From: Candidatus Dormiibacterota bacterium
GTDB taxonomy: Bacteria > Chloroflexota > Dormibacteria > Aeolococcales > Bog-877
NCBI GenBank assembly: GCA_027313505.1
Contig: DAHVDN010000033.1
Span: forward strand, 1 to 32,403
Direction: 5' to 3'
Length of the DNA: 32,403 bases
The translations under genes and the position numbers were made by a program. Of this stretch, positions 1 through 8,677 are shown piece after piece; the first letter of the stretch is position 1; every line of letters begins with the position of its first letter. The notes under the pieces were generated by a model. It saw only the letters and a program-made list of their open reading frames with translations, was not told the DNA's origin and did not search any database.

Positions 1-355
1 GACGACTCATTCACCTGGCCCCTCCGGAAACGGCTCGGCAACTGGGGGCGACCACCACCAGCAGGCGCCGGCCCTCGGTCTCGCCGGGCTGCATCCGGCG
101 ATCAGGGAGGTGTTCGCTGACCGCCCTGGCCCAATTGGACCGTCACCACAGCATCTCGGATGAGCGCCAGACAAGATGTTAAATTCACTCCCACCTCTCT
201 TACAAATTGCTAGTTGACACGGACTCAGCAACGTCCCAGGATTGCGGTCCAAAGCAAGCCGGTTGACCGAGCGCACAGCTCACCCGCCGACCGCCGTCGG
301 GGAGTCTCGTCGAGCGGGCCACCGGCCAAGAGACTCAGTTCAGGAGGAGAGCCCC
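1..355. other. Leader region without a convincing gene
   Basis: No coding region with a recognisable product is seen here. An open frame on the minus strand (7-276) is rich in Pro, Gly, Arg and Cys and resembles no family. Positions 170-220 are less GC-rich than their surroundings and contain a consensus -35-like TTGACA at 214-219. No good -10 hexamer is seen at the expected spacing, so a promoter for the permease operon is only possible. The RBS for that operon (CAGGAGGAG, 341-349) is clear. Confidence 0.4.
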
Positions 356-1780
356 ATGGAGCACCCGGCCGACTCGTCGGAGGGTCTCGGCTACAAGCAG
401 GAGCTGCATCGGAGCGTGTCCCCGCTGGGACACATATCGTTGATCCTCTCCGACATCACACCCACGGCGTCGCTCTTGGTGGTGGCGACCGCGGTCATCG
501 CGGTTGCCGGCACCGGCTCTCCGATCGCATTCCTGTTGGGCTGCTTCATCGCCGTCAACGTCGCCTTCTGCATGGGTGAGCTGGGTTCGATGTTCCCGGT
601 GGCCGGAGGGCTGTTCTCCATAGTCACCAGGGTTCTCGGCCGCCCGATGGGGTTCATCGCGATGGTCGACTACATGGGGCAGGCGGTCTTCCTGCCGGCC
701 AGCGTCGCCATCGGCATCGGGACCTACGTGCACTCACTGGCACCCTCTGTGCCTGAGAACCTGATCTCCGGGGGCGGGATGCTGCTGGTGACTGCGATCT
801 GCCTTCTCAAGATCCGCTTCAACTCCTGGCTGACCGCCGTCTTTCTTGCGATCGAACTGTTGGTGGTCACCGCGATCGCGGTGGCAGGTTTCACCCACCT
901 GCACCAGCCACTGTCGATTCTCACCCACCCCAAGGCGCTGAACAGTCACGGGTTGCTTCTGCCGATTGCTGGCGGGGCGATCGTGGCTGCTATCGCGACC
1001 TCGCTCTTTTCGGTGAACGGCTACGACAGTGGCATCAACTTCGCCGAGGAGGTGCTGGGCTCCGCGAAGGAGGTCGGCCGAGCGGTGGTGACAGCTGCCC
1101 TGGTCGGGATAGTCTTCGAGCTGATTCCGTTCGTGGCGATCATCTTCGCGGCCCCGACGATCTCCGGCCTGCTTCACTCCGGTACACCGCTCACCTACGT
1201 GGCCGGCAAGGCGTTCGGCTCGGGCTTCCAGACCCTCATCACGATCGGAGCCCTGCTGGCGATCTTCAACGCCTCGATCGCGATCACTCTGCAGTTCTCC
1301 AGGATCGTCTGGGCCAGCGGACGGGACCGGGCGTGGCCGGAGCCGGTGAGCTCTTGGATCGGGAAGGTCGGAAAGACCCAGGGGACCCCCTGGGTTGCGA
1401 CCCTGATCGTTGGGATCCTGGCCAGCATCCTCTGCTTCCAGTCCAGCCTGGTCACGGTGGTCACCTTCACCGCCGTTCTGCTGGTGGTTCTCTACGGCCT
1501 CATCGCCATCTCAGCTCTGGTCAGCAGGATCAAGCAGAAGGGGCTGGCTCGACCCTCGCGGATGCCGCTCTGGCCGATCCCGCCGATCATCGCCCTCGGG
1601 GGATCGATTGTGGTGCTCACCCAGCAGACAATCTCCGACCTCATCACCGTGGTGGTGATCTTCGGGGTCGCCATCATCTACTATGTCGCCTTCGTGGCCC
1701 GGCGCCCCGGGCGCTACTGGGTCCAGTCGGATATCCCAGATCCCTACGACCCCGAGCAGCCACTTCCGGCCGTGAGCTAG
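356..1780 (+). CDS. APC-family amino acid permease
   Basis: This is a probable inner-membrane, ion-coupled importer of an amino acid, amine or amide (APC superfamily), 474 residues. About twelve hydrophobic segments run through the protein. The first conserved block (about residues 35-65) carries the Gly-rich GTGSP stretch typical of the unwound first helix. It is followed by a GSMFPVAGG block typical of APC permeases. The frame is open from 242, but ATG 356 is chosen because CAGGAGGAG lies 7 nt upstream and the residues before it look non-coding. The amidase gene starts 10 nt after the stop, so the permease probably feeds substrate to the two downstream hydrolases. The substrate cannot be read from the sequence. 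The family call is strong. Confidence 0.9.
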   Translation: MEHPADSSEGLGYKQELHRSVSPLGHISLILSDITPTASLLVVATAVIAVAGTGSPIAFLLGCFIAVNVAFCMGELGSMFPVAGGLFSIVTRVLGRPMGFIAMVDYMGQAVFLPASVAIGIGTYVHSLAPSVPENLISGGGMLLVTAICLLKIRFNSWLTAVFLAIELLVVTAIAVAGFTHLHQPLSILTHPKALNSHGLLLPIAGGAIVAAIATSLFSVNGYDSGINFAEEVLGSAKEVGRAVVTAALVGIVFELIPFVAIIFAAPTISGLLHSGTPLTYVAGKAFGSGFQTLITIGALLAIFNASIAITLQFSRIVWASGRDRAWPEPVSSWIGKVGKTQGTPWVATLIVGILASILCFQSSLVTVVTFTAVLLVVLYGLIAISALVSRIKQKGLARPSRMPLWPIPPIIALGGSIVVLTQQTISDLITVVVIFGVAIIYYVAFVARRPGRYWVQSDIPDPYDPEQPLPAVS

Positions 1781-1790
1781 GGGAGCGGAG

Positions 1791-2870
1791 ATGGCCATGG
1801 AGGAGCGCGCTCTGCCCGGCAACTCCAGCCTCACGGTGCGACAATTCCGCCCCTCCCCGGATCAGTACGCATGGACCTTCGGTGGGGTGGATCCGGTCCA
1901 TAGCGTCCGCCCCGGGGAGATCCTCGAGCTGTACACCGAGGACTGCTTCGCTGGGCGAATCCGCGGCATTGAGGATCTGCCCGCCAAATCGATTGAATTC
2001 CCCTTCATAAACCCCCAGACCGGTCCGTTCTTTGTCGAGGGAGCCGAGGTCGGGGACACCCTTGCCATTCACCTGATCGATGTCGAGCCCGCCCGCGACT
2101 GGGCGGTCAGCACCACGGTGTCCCTGTTCGGCTCTCTCTCCTCCACCAGGATCACCGCATCCCTGCAGGAGCCCCTGCCGGAGCGGACCTGGCTCTACCG
2201 GGTGCTGGAGGCGGAGCAGGAGGTCATGTTTCAGGCGCTCGACTCCGACTTTCAGATGCGCTTTCCCCTCCAGCCGTTTCACGGCACGATCGGGGTGGCG
2301 CCGGCAGCATTCGAGGCGCGGAACGTCCTGGTGCCCGACGCCTTCGGCGGCAACATGGACTCCCCGGAGGTGCGCGCAGGGGTAACCCTCTATCTTGGGG
2401 TGAACGTACCAGGGGCCCTCTTCTCATTGGGTGACGGTCACTACACCATGGGGGAGGGCGAGACCTGCGGAGCTGCGGTCGAGGGGGCGATGAACACCGT
2501 GCTGGCGGTGGAGGTGATCAAGGGGGTGTTCTGCGAGTGGCCGCGGTTGGAGAGCGACGAGGCCCTTATGGTCGCCGGCTCCTGCCGTCCTCTGGAGGAC
2601 GCATTTCGAATCTCGCACTCTCAGCTGGTGCGCTGGGTCTCGGAGTCCTTGGGGCTGTCTTTGATGGATAGCTACCAGCTGGTCTCGCAGGCGGCGCGTT
2701 CCAGGATCGCCAACGTGGTCGATCCCAACTACACCATCGTGGCCAAGGTGCCGAAGCGCTTCCTGCCCGCCGACGTCACCTGGATGGACGGGGCCCACGA
2801 ACGGCTCAATCGACTCGGCTCCGAGTACCTCAAGGCGGTCGGGCGCACCCCGGTCTGGGCGCCAGGATGA
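1791..2870 (+). CDS. Acetamidase/formamidase family amidase
   Basis: Members of the FmdA/AmdA family hydrolyse short amides such as formamide or acetamide to the acid and ammonia, in the cytoplasm. The 359-residue protein has the family landmarks: GGVDP near residue 31, GGNMD at 186-190, and the Gly-rich block GDGHYTMGEGETCG at 214-227. In that block E224 and C226 correspond to the conserved Glu and Cys of the family. The length is in the usual range (about 300-400). ATG 1791 follows GGGAGCGGAG directly; a second ATG at 1797 is also possible. The gene sits 10 nt after the permease and 4 nt before a DmpA-type peptidase, so all three are probably one transcript. Substrate range could be wider than formamide/acetamide; physiological substrate unknown. 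Confidence 0.9.
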   Translation: MAMEERALPGNSSLTVRQFRPSPDQYAWTFGGVDPVHSVRPGEILELYTEDCFAGRIRGIEDLPAKSIEFPFINPQTGPFFVEGAEVGDTLAIHLIDVEPARDWAVSTTVSLFGSLSSTRITASLQEPLPERTWLYRVLEAEQEVMFQALDSDFQMRFPLQPFHGTIGVAPAAFEARNVLVPDAFGGNMDSPEVRAGVTLYLGVNVPGALFSLGDGHYTMGEGETCGAAVEGAMNTVLAVEVIKGVFCEWPRLESDEALMVAGSCRPLEDAFRISHSQLVRWVSESLGLSLMDSYQLVSQAARSRIANVVDPNYTIVAKVPKRFLPADVTWMDGAHERLNRLGSEYLKAVGRTPVWAPG

Positions 2871-2874
2871 CCGG

Positions 2875-3990
2875 GTGACGGCAGAACGGCGTCGGATCCG
2901 CGATTACGGGATCCGCATCGGCCGCTTTGCCCCCGGGGAAAGAAACACCATCTGCGATGTCGAAGGGGTCTCGGTCGGACACCTCACCCTCTCGGAGGAT
3001 GCCCACAGCCAAGCCATCAGGACTGGGGTTACCGTCATCTGGCCCCACCAGGGGAGTCCCTGGCGCGATCGGGTCTACGCCGCGACCTCGATCGTCAACG
3101 GCTACGGCGAGCTGATCGGCATCAACCAGATCAACGAGTGGGGGGTCCTGCACAGCCCGATCGTCCTGACCTCCAGCCTGGCCATCGGCGCAGCCTATGA
3201 CGCCACCGCGCGCTGGATCGCCGACCGAGATGAGATCCAGGGCGTTGAAGATGTGATCATGCCAGTTGTCACCGAATGCGATGACTCCTATCTGAACGAC
3301 GCCAGAGCTTTTCCAGTGACCAGAGCGCATGTCCAGCGGGCGCTCGAGAGCGCGCTCGGAAACTTCGAGGTGGAGGAGGGGTGCGTGGGGGCCGCGACCG
3401 GCCTCCAGTGCTTTGACTTCAAAGGAGGGATCGGCACCGCATCTCGCCAACTTCCACCGGCCCAGGGGGGATACACCGTGGGAGCCCTGGTCTCCACGAA
3501 CTTCGGGGCCCGACCTGACCTGGTGCTGGGCGGGGTGCCTCTGGGCCGCGAGATCACCGACCTGCTGCCCGGTGTGCATACCAGCGGATCCTGCATCGTG
3601 ATCGTGGCCACCGACGCTCCCATGCTCCCACACCAACTTCGCCGACTGGCCGCGCGGGGTGGCATGGGGCTGGTGCGCTGCGGCTCTGTGGGAGCCAACG
3701 GGTCCGGCGAGCTGGTCCTGGCCTTCTCCACCGCAACGCGCGTCCCCAGGGAGGTGCCGGGAGGCGAGCTCAAGGTGCGTACCCTCTTGGACGGGGCCTA
3801 CTGGCATACGGCGAGCTCCTTCGACCCGATCTTCACCGCCGCCATCGAGTGCGTTGAGGAGGCGGTTGGCAATGCCCTCTTCATGGCTGACACCACCACC
3901 GGCCGAGACGACCACATCCTGCACGCGATCCCGGTGGACAGGGCACTCGCGGCCTTTGCCCGGCATGGGGGCAGTCTGTCTTCGAGCTAG
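2875..3990 (+). CDS. P1-family (DmpA-type) aminopeptidase/D-esterase
   Basis: This is a self-processing N-terminal-nucleophile hydrolase of peptidase family S58. DmpA of Ochrobactrum releases N-terminal residues from amides, esters and peptides, with some members acting on D- or beta-residues. At 371 residues it is full length. The expected cleavage and nucleophile pair is G238-S239 in TSGSCIVIVATDAP. S277 and E279 in NGSGE lie 38 and 40 residues beyond S239, matching the DmpA S250-S288-E290 spacing. N209 (STNFG) and probably Y139 would supply the oxyanion hole. The N-terminal NGYGE block (75-79) is also typical. Start is GTG 2875, 4 nt after the amidase stop, suggesting translational coupling. 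The active site looks complete; the true substrate is not known. Confidence 0.93.
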   Translation: MTAERRRIRDYGIRIGRFAPGERNTICDVEGVSVGHLTLSEDAHSQAIRTGVTVIWPHQGSPWRDRVYAATSIVNGYGELIGINQINEWGVLHSPIVLTSSLAIGAAYDATARWIADRDEIQGVEDVIMPVVTECDDSYLNDARAFPVTRAHVQRALESALGNFEVEEGCVGAATGLQCFDFKGGIGTASRQLPPAQGGYTVGALVSTNFGARPDLVLGGVPLGREITDLLPGVHTSGSCIVIVATDAPMLPHQLRRLAARGGMGLVRCGSVGANGSGELVLAFSTATRVPREVPGGELKVRTLLDGAYWHTASSFDPIFTAAIECVEEAVGNALFMADTTTGRDDHILHAIPVDRALAAFARHGGSLSSS

Positions 3991-4036
3991 GCCCTGAACC
4001 TTCGGCTGGGCAGCGTCCCTAAGACCGCAGAGGTTG

Positions 4037-4066
4037 GCTCAAATTGAGCAAGCCCAGCTGTTGACA
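4037..4066 (+). promoter_or_regulatory. Palindrome followed by TTGACA
   Basis: GCTCAA-A-TTGAGC (4037-4049) is a perfect inverted repeat. A consensus -35-like TTGACA follows at 4061-4066. No convincing -10 is present 17 nt further on. It lies after the peptidase gene and before the truncated SDR and the propeller gene, so it could be an operator/promoter or simply a hairpin at the operon end. Confidence 0.3.
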
Positions 4067-4231
4067 TCGTCCGCGGCCCAATCGCCGATGGCGCCGGGTA
4101 GGACCTCCATTTGGTCGAGTCAGTCTTCCAATCCTCGAGCTCCGCCGCCGGAGCCGCACTGATCTGTGTGGGCACCGTCCCAGTCGTACGCACGACCGAG
4201 TCAGAGGGGGCTCGGCGAGGAGGTGAACCGC

Positions 4232-4351
4232 TTGGACCTGGAGCTGGGCGGAAGGGTGGCTGTCGTCACTGGAGCCGGGCGGGGGATCGGCCGCGCCGCG
4301 GCCCTGCGTCTGGCAGCCGGGGGGCTGAGGCTCCCGCCGATCGCTCGCTAA
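4232..4351 (+). pseudogene. Truncated short-chain dehydrogenase, N-terminal remnant
   Basis: About 39 codons encode the classical beginning of an SDR: LELGGRVAVVTGAGRGIG, with the TGxxxGIG nucleotide-binding motif, then a helix ending near AALRLAAGG. The TTG start at 4232 is preceded by GAGGAGG (4217-4223) at 8-nt spacing, so the translation signals survive. After about 4325 similarity to the family stops, and the frame ends at TAA 4349-4351. The remaining roughly 210 residues, including the Tyr-x-x-x-Lys site, are absent; the next gene begins 66 nt later. This is best read as a gene cut by deletion or recombination. A short functional peptide is unlikely but cannot be excluded. Confidence 0.75.
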
Positions 4352-4417
4352 CATGGATCGTGAATCTTGCGGTCTGCCAGATGGGCCACGGGCGGCCTCT
4401 GGGCTGGGGGAAACGTG

Positions 4418-7400
4418 ATGCCGGATGTGGATGACCTTGGCGGCGCCTTCGGCTGGCGGTTCATCGGTCCACCTCGAGGGGGCCGATCGGTGGCCGTCGC
4501 GGGAGACCCCCGGGAGCCGGCCGTCTTCTACTTCGGATCCTGTGGGGGAGGGGTCTGGAAGACCAACGACGCCGGCAACAGCTGGAGAAACATCAGCGAT
4601 GGGCAGCTGAATTCGGTGTCGGTGGGAGCTTTGGCAGTGGCCACCTCCGATCCCCAGGTGATCTATGTGGGCACCGGTGAAGCGTGCCCTCGCAACGACG
4701 TGATCCAGGGTGATGGGATCTACAGATCGACCGACGGGGGTCGAAGCTGGAAGCACCGCGGCCTGCGCGAGACTCTGCAGATATCTCGGGTCCGGGTCTC
4801 GCCGCGCGACCCGGACTTGGTATACGTCGCGGCGTTGGGAGACATCTTCGGCCCGTCGGAGGCGCGCGGCATATACCGGTCCAAAGATGGTGGTGGGAGC
4901 TGGGAGAAGGTGCTCTCCGGAGGCCCCAACGTGGGCGCAGCCGACCTCTGGATGGCGCCCTCCAACCCGCGCCTCCTGTACGCGACCCTGTGGGAAGCGG
5001 TCAGGCAGCCGTGGAACTTCAGCAGCGGTGGGAAGGGGAGCCGGCTTTTCCGGTCCATCGATGGTGGGGACAGCTGGGAGGACCTCACCGAGCGCCCCGG
5101 ACTTCCCAAGGCGCTGCTGGGACGGATGGGCGTGGCCGCAGCCCCCACCCGGCCCCAGCGGGTCTGGGCGGTCATCGAGGCAGCTGAGAAGGAGGGCGGC
5201 CTCTTTCGCAGCGAGGATGGTGGGGAGAGCTGGGACCGAATCTCGGACGACCGCTCCCTCCTGGGGCGTCCCTGGTACTACAGCCACATAGTTCCAGATC
5301 CTCAGGACCCGGAGACCCTCTACGCGATGAACTACAACTTCGTTCGCTCCACCGACGGAGGCAGGAGCTGGGTTCAGGTGGGGACGCCCCACGGCGACAA
5401 CCACGACCTCTGGATAGACCCCAGGGACTGCCGCCGGATGATCGAGGCGAACGATGGGGGAGCCTGCGTCTCCCTCAACGGTGCCGAGACATTCTCCACC
5501 ATCTACAACCAGCCCACCGCAGCCCTTTACAAGATGGCCATCGACGATAGGTTTCCCTACCGGGTCCTGGGAACCCAGCAGGACAACTCTGCGATCCGAG
5601 TTCCCAGCCGCTCCAAGCTTGGGGCCATCCTCCGCGACCAGTGCGAGGAGGTGGGGCACTCCGAGAGTGGCTACATCGCCGTTGACCCCAGGGACGACAA
5701 CATCGTCTATTCCGGAGCGGTGGGCAGCGCCGGTGGAGGGGGCGCGCCTCTGCTCCGATACGACCATGGGTCGGGTCAGACGGGGCTGATCACGATCTGG
5801 CCGGAGTGGACCTACGCCGAGGATCCCGCAACATTCAAGCATCGCTTCGCCTGGACCTACCCGATCGTGGTCTCCCGGCATGACCCGTCCGTGCTGTACG
5901 CCGCCGGGGAGCGGGTCTTTGTGAGTCGAGACGAGGGGATGAGCTGGAAGGCGATTAGCCCGGATCTCAGCCACAACGACCCCGAGAAGCTGCGCGCCTC
6001 GGGTGGCCCGATCACCAAGGACACCTCGGGGGCGGAGGTCTACTGCACGGCCTCAGTGCTCGCGGAGTCGCCACACGACGCCCTGGTCCTCTGGGTGGGG
6101 ACCGATGACGGATTGCTCCATCGCAGCTGCGACGCAGGAGAAAGCTGGGAGCAGTTGCAGTTGCCCGGCCTTCCCGATTGGTCCTGGATATCTGGGATCG
6201 AGGTGTCCCAGCATGACCCCCTGGTGGTGATGGTGTCGGCACATCGATACCGACTCCAGGACCGCGCTCCCTACATCTATCGATCCACCGATGCCGGCAA
6301 GAGCTGGAAGCTGGTCACAGAGGGGATTGCCCTGGGCGACTTTGTCCGAGTGGTGCGCTGCGACCCCGGCCAGCCGGGAAGCTGGTATGCCGGTACGGAG
6401 CACGGGCCCTACTGCTCCTTCGACGATGGTGAGCACTGGCAGTCGCTGCAGTTGAACCTGCCACCAGTGCCGATCTATGACCTCGGCATAAAGCACGGCG
6501 AGCTGGTGGCGGCCACCCACGGCAGGGGCTTTTGGGTCCTGGACGATGCGCGGCTTTTGCGGCAGGGGTCAGGTGGCGCGGGGAAGGAGTCGGTCCAACT
6601 GTTGGTTCCTCAGGTAGTTCACCGCTACTTCACCGGGGAGCCGGCCGCTCCCACCGAGCGAGCGACGCAGTATCGAGGGCGGGCTCTGGCGACCGTGGAG
6701 AGCGCACCCGAAGGCGGATTGCGGGCTATGGTGTTGGATGCGGGCCAGAACCCGCCAGACGGTGTTGTCATTCGATACCGGTTGGACGACTCTGCCGATC
6801 CGGACCGCTTGGAACTGCGGATTTTCGGGAAAGAGGGGGAGGAGCTGAGGCGCTTCAGGGGCCGAAGGCCAGTCAAGCTTGGAGACTCAGGACCGGCGGT
6901 GCCCAAGGAGGAGGACGACCTCAATCCACCGGTGCTCGAGGTGGGACGGGGCTTCCATCGATTTGTCTGGAACCTACGCGCCCAAGGGGTCTCATTGCAG
7001 AACCAGGTTCTGCGGACGATGGTCCTGGCCGACCAGAGCGACCTGGACGGGCCCAGGGTGCCCCCAGGGCGGTATCGAGTGGAGCTCCGCTGTGGCAAGG
7101 AGGTGGCGAGTGCAGAGCTGGAAGTGGTTGCCGACCCCAATCTCAAACTGTCCGAAGCGGAGTACGAGAGTCAATACCGGCTCCTGCTCCTGGTTCGAGA
7201 CAACCAGCTGGCCGTCAATGCAGCCATCAGGCGCTGCCGACAACTTCGCGACCGGCTGAGTGGCTGGGAGGATAGGAAGGACGGCAGTGAGGAGCTGAGC
7301 GCTCAGGTGAGAGGCGTCATTTCGGACCTATCGCGGATGGAGAAGGTCCTGACGCAACCAGACTGGCGTGGTGAGATGGATGAGATGGAGATGACCGCTG

Positions 7401-7606
7401 GGCTCGACGGACGGCTGTTCACCCTGCAGCAGACGCTGGACCGCTCCGATGCTCCGCCCACCCGACAGGCACAGGAGATGGCGGCCAAGCTCTTCAAGCA
7501 GTCAGAAGCCGCGGTCCGGGAGCTGGACCGGCTGATCCGAGATCAATTGGCGGCGGTCAACTCCAGCATTGAAAGGGAGACCCTGGCTCCGGTCACCGAG
7601 TCCTGA
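4418..7606 (+). CDS. Large BNR/Asp-box beta-propeller protein (VPS10/GH74-like)
   Basis: The 1062-residue protein belongs to the bacterial BNR-repeat/VPS10-like group often annotated as glycosyl hydrolase or WD40/YVTN/BNR protein; most have no proven enzyme activity. Ten S/T-x-D-x-G-x-x-W Asp-boxes are visible between about residues 49 and 675, for example KTNDAGNSW, RSTDGGRSW, RSIDGGDSW and CSFDDGEHW, plus a degenerate one (SLNGAETF). They imply one or two large propellers. A segment around residues 775-910 (NPPDGVVIRYRL, FHRFVWNLR, PPGRYRVEL) looks like the FlgD/Ig-like domain common at the end of this family. The last about 150 residues are charged and probably helical. ATG 4418, with GGGGGAAAC upstream, is chosen over the in-frame start at 4367. 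No signal peptide is seen at either start, which is odd for a usually exported family. Confidence 0.85.
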   Translation: MPDVDDLGGAFGWRFIGPPRGGRSVAVAGDPREPAVFYFGSCGGGVWKTNDAGNSWRNISDGQLNSVSVGALAVATSDPQVIYVGTGEACPRNDVIQGDGIYRSTDGGRSWKHRGLRETLQISRVRVSPRDPDLVYVAALGDIFGPSEARGIYRSKDGGGSWEKVLSGGPNVGAADLWMAPSNPRLLYATLWEAVRQPWNFSSGGKGSRLFRSIDGGDSWEDLTERPGLPKALLGRMGVAAAPTRPQRVWAVIEAAEKEGGLFRSEDGGESWDRISDDRSLLGRPWYYSHIVPDPQDPETLYAMNYNFVRSTDGGRSWVQVGTPHGDNHDLWIDPRDCRRMIEANDGGACVSLNGAETFSTIYNQPTAALYKMAIDDRFPYRVLGTQQDNSAIRVPSRSKLGAILRDQCEEVGHSESGYIAVDPRDDNIVYSGAVGSAGGGGAPLLRYDHGSGQTGLITIWPEWTYAEDPATFKHRFAWTYPIVVSRHDPSVLYAAGERVFVSRDEGMSWKAISPDLSHNDPEKLRASGGPITKDTSGAEVYCTASVLAESPHDALVLWVGTDDGLLHRSCDAGESWEQLQLPGLPDWSWISGIEVSQHDPLVVMVSAHRYRLQDRAPYIYRSTDAGKSWKLVTEGIALGDFVRVVRCDPGQPGSWYAGTEHGPYCSFDDGEHWQSLQLNLPPVPIYDLGIKHGELVAATHGRGFWVLDDARLLRQGSGGAGKESVQLLVPQVVHRYFTGEPAAPTERATQYRGRALATVESAPEGGLRAMVLDAGQNPPDGVVIRYRLDDSADPDRLELRIFGKEGEELRRFRGRRPVKLGDSGPAVPKEEDDLNPPVLEVGRGFHRFVWNLRAQGVSLQNQVLRTMVLADQSDLDGPRVPPGRYRVELRCGKEVASAELEVVADPNLKLSEAEYESQYRLLLLVRDNQLAVNAAIRRCRQLRDRLSGWEDRKDGSEELSAQVRGVISDLSRMEKVLTQPDWRGEMDEMEMTAGLDGRLFTLQQTLDRSDAPPTRQAQEMAAKLFKQSEAAVRELDRLIRDQLAAVNSSIERETLAPVTES

Positions 7607-7667
7607 ACCGTCCCAGAAGTGAGCCGGGAGAGGGTGGAGGAGGCGGAGTGCTCCCCCCACGACCCAC

Positions 7668-7925
7668 CTAGGCGCTGGTGCTGTTGGCCGCCATCTCTGA
7701 CCTCGATCGCTTCCATTGCCCGCGTGCAAGCAGCAGGCTGACGAGGCATAGAGCTGCCGCGCCCCCGACCAGGAGTCGCTCGAATGAGCCGCTTCCATGG
7801 TCCGGGTCGACTCCAAATACGATCTCGATCCAGCTCGGCCATGCGAGGGTTATGACCGCCACGGACAAGGTGACCAATGCCAAGGCCGCCTCCAGCCGGA
7901 GGCGGACGTCGAACTTAGCCTTCAC
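7668..7925 (-). CDS. Small two-helix membrane protein
   Basis: This 85-residue protein has two hydrophobic segments, about residues 11-30 (ALALVTLSVAVITLAWP) and 49-66 (LLVGGAAALCLVSLLLA). They are separated by an acidic loop, GVDPDHGSGSFE. The end is basic and polar. The GTG start at 7925 is preceded by GAGGAG at good spacing, which together with the sensible protein supports a real gene. Similar short proteins with a WIExxFGVDPDxGSG-like loop occur in actinobacteria as uncharacterised membrane proteins; that is recollection of the family style, not a database match. It converges on the propeller gene with 61 nt between stops. Function unknown. Confidence 0.7.
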   Translation of the reverse strand: MKAKFDVRLRLEAALALVTLSVAVITLAWPSWIEIVFGVDPDHGSGSFERLLVGGAAALCLVSLLLARGQWKRSRSEMAANSTSA

Positions 7926-8677
7926 TGTCTCTCCTCTACAGGGGGCCGCTTAGGTGGCCGCCCTCACGGATCTACTTGACCGGTGCGAGGGTACTACACC
8001 AGTAGGTCCTGTCGTCGCGCCTTCAGAGGCCCGGGCGGGAGGTGAATTGTTGGGCAGCTGGCGACCGGTCGGGAGCCATCGCCATCGCCCCCTTTGGCGG
8101 GGTCCGAGACTTGGTAGGTGAGCCAGTTCCAGCGTTGCTCCATCTGTCCCAACCATGCAACAACCGATTGGCGGCTCCAGTCATGCCTGGCACCAGGATC
8201 GCGATGTAGAGCTCAGTCGGCCCCGCGATCTCCGACGGCAGCCGCACCTACAACACCCAGCGGACTAGGAGATCCGGGGTGCCCAGGGATGAGCCGCCGA
8301 ATCGTCCTTGCGGTTGACTCCCAAGGCGGCGTCGAGTCCTTCCGCTAAGCGGTCCCAGAGCCAAGGTTCGGCGGGTCCTTGAGTGGGCGCGAGCCGCGCT
8401 TTTGGGACCTCTCCACTCCGGCCGGTCGGAGTCGGTGGGGGTGCTTGACCTGACCCCGGAGCGCTGGTAGACTCGGCCACAATGTCTACAATCGGCAAAC
8501 TACCATATGCTTGCGGCCACAGCGCAAGGGCACTGGCAGGCTCTGGCACGACGTAGGTTTTCCGAGTTTCAAACCGGGTTTCGAATGCGTGGGCACCATC
8601 GGACCCCGGTTGGCCCAACGGATGCCGAACCTGAACAGCCGGCGAGACGTAGATCAAGCGGAATGGAGGGAGAGGGC
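7926..8677. other. Intergenic region before the peptide importer
   Basis: No convincing gene is seen in these 750 bases. A minus-strand open frame (8265-8747) overlaps the start of the lipoprotein gene and has no RBS or recognisable family. Short minus-strand open stretches near 8023-8247 are likewise unassignable and may be decayed coding DNA. The region must hold the divergent promoters for the small membrane protein and for the importer. Confidence 0.4.
8482..8491. promoter_or_regulatory. Possible GntR/FCD-type operator
   Basis: ATGTCTACAA has the TGT-NN-ACA core found in many GntR/FCD operators. It lies about 190 nt upstream of the importer lipoprotein gene. It shares the core with the perfect palindrome at 18080-18089. 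The match is short and could be chance. Confidence 0.2.

Noticed and set aside
2830..3966. 378-codon minus-strand frame opposite the DmpA-type gene
   Set aside because: The plus strand has a complete active-site set; the antisense product is low-complexity Gly/Asp/Pro/Arg-rich and unlike any family.
4019..5974. 651-codon open frame on the minus strand opposite the propeller gene
   Set aside because: It mirrors a GC-rich gene whose plus-strand product has clear repeated Asp-boxes. The antisense translation has no domain and no RBS.
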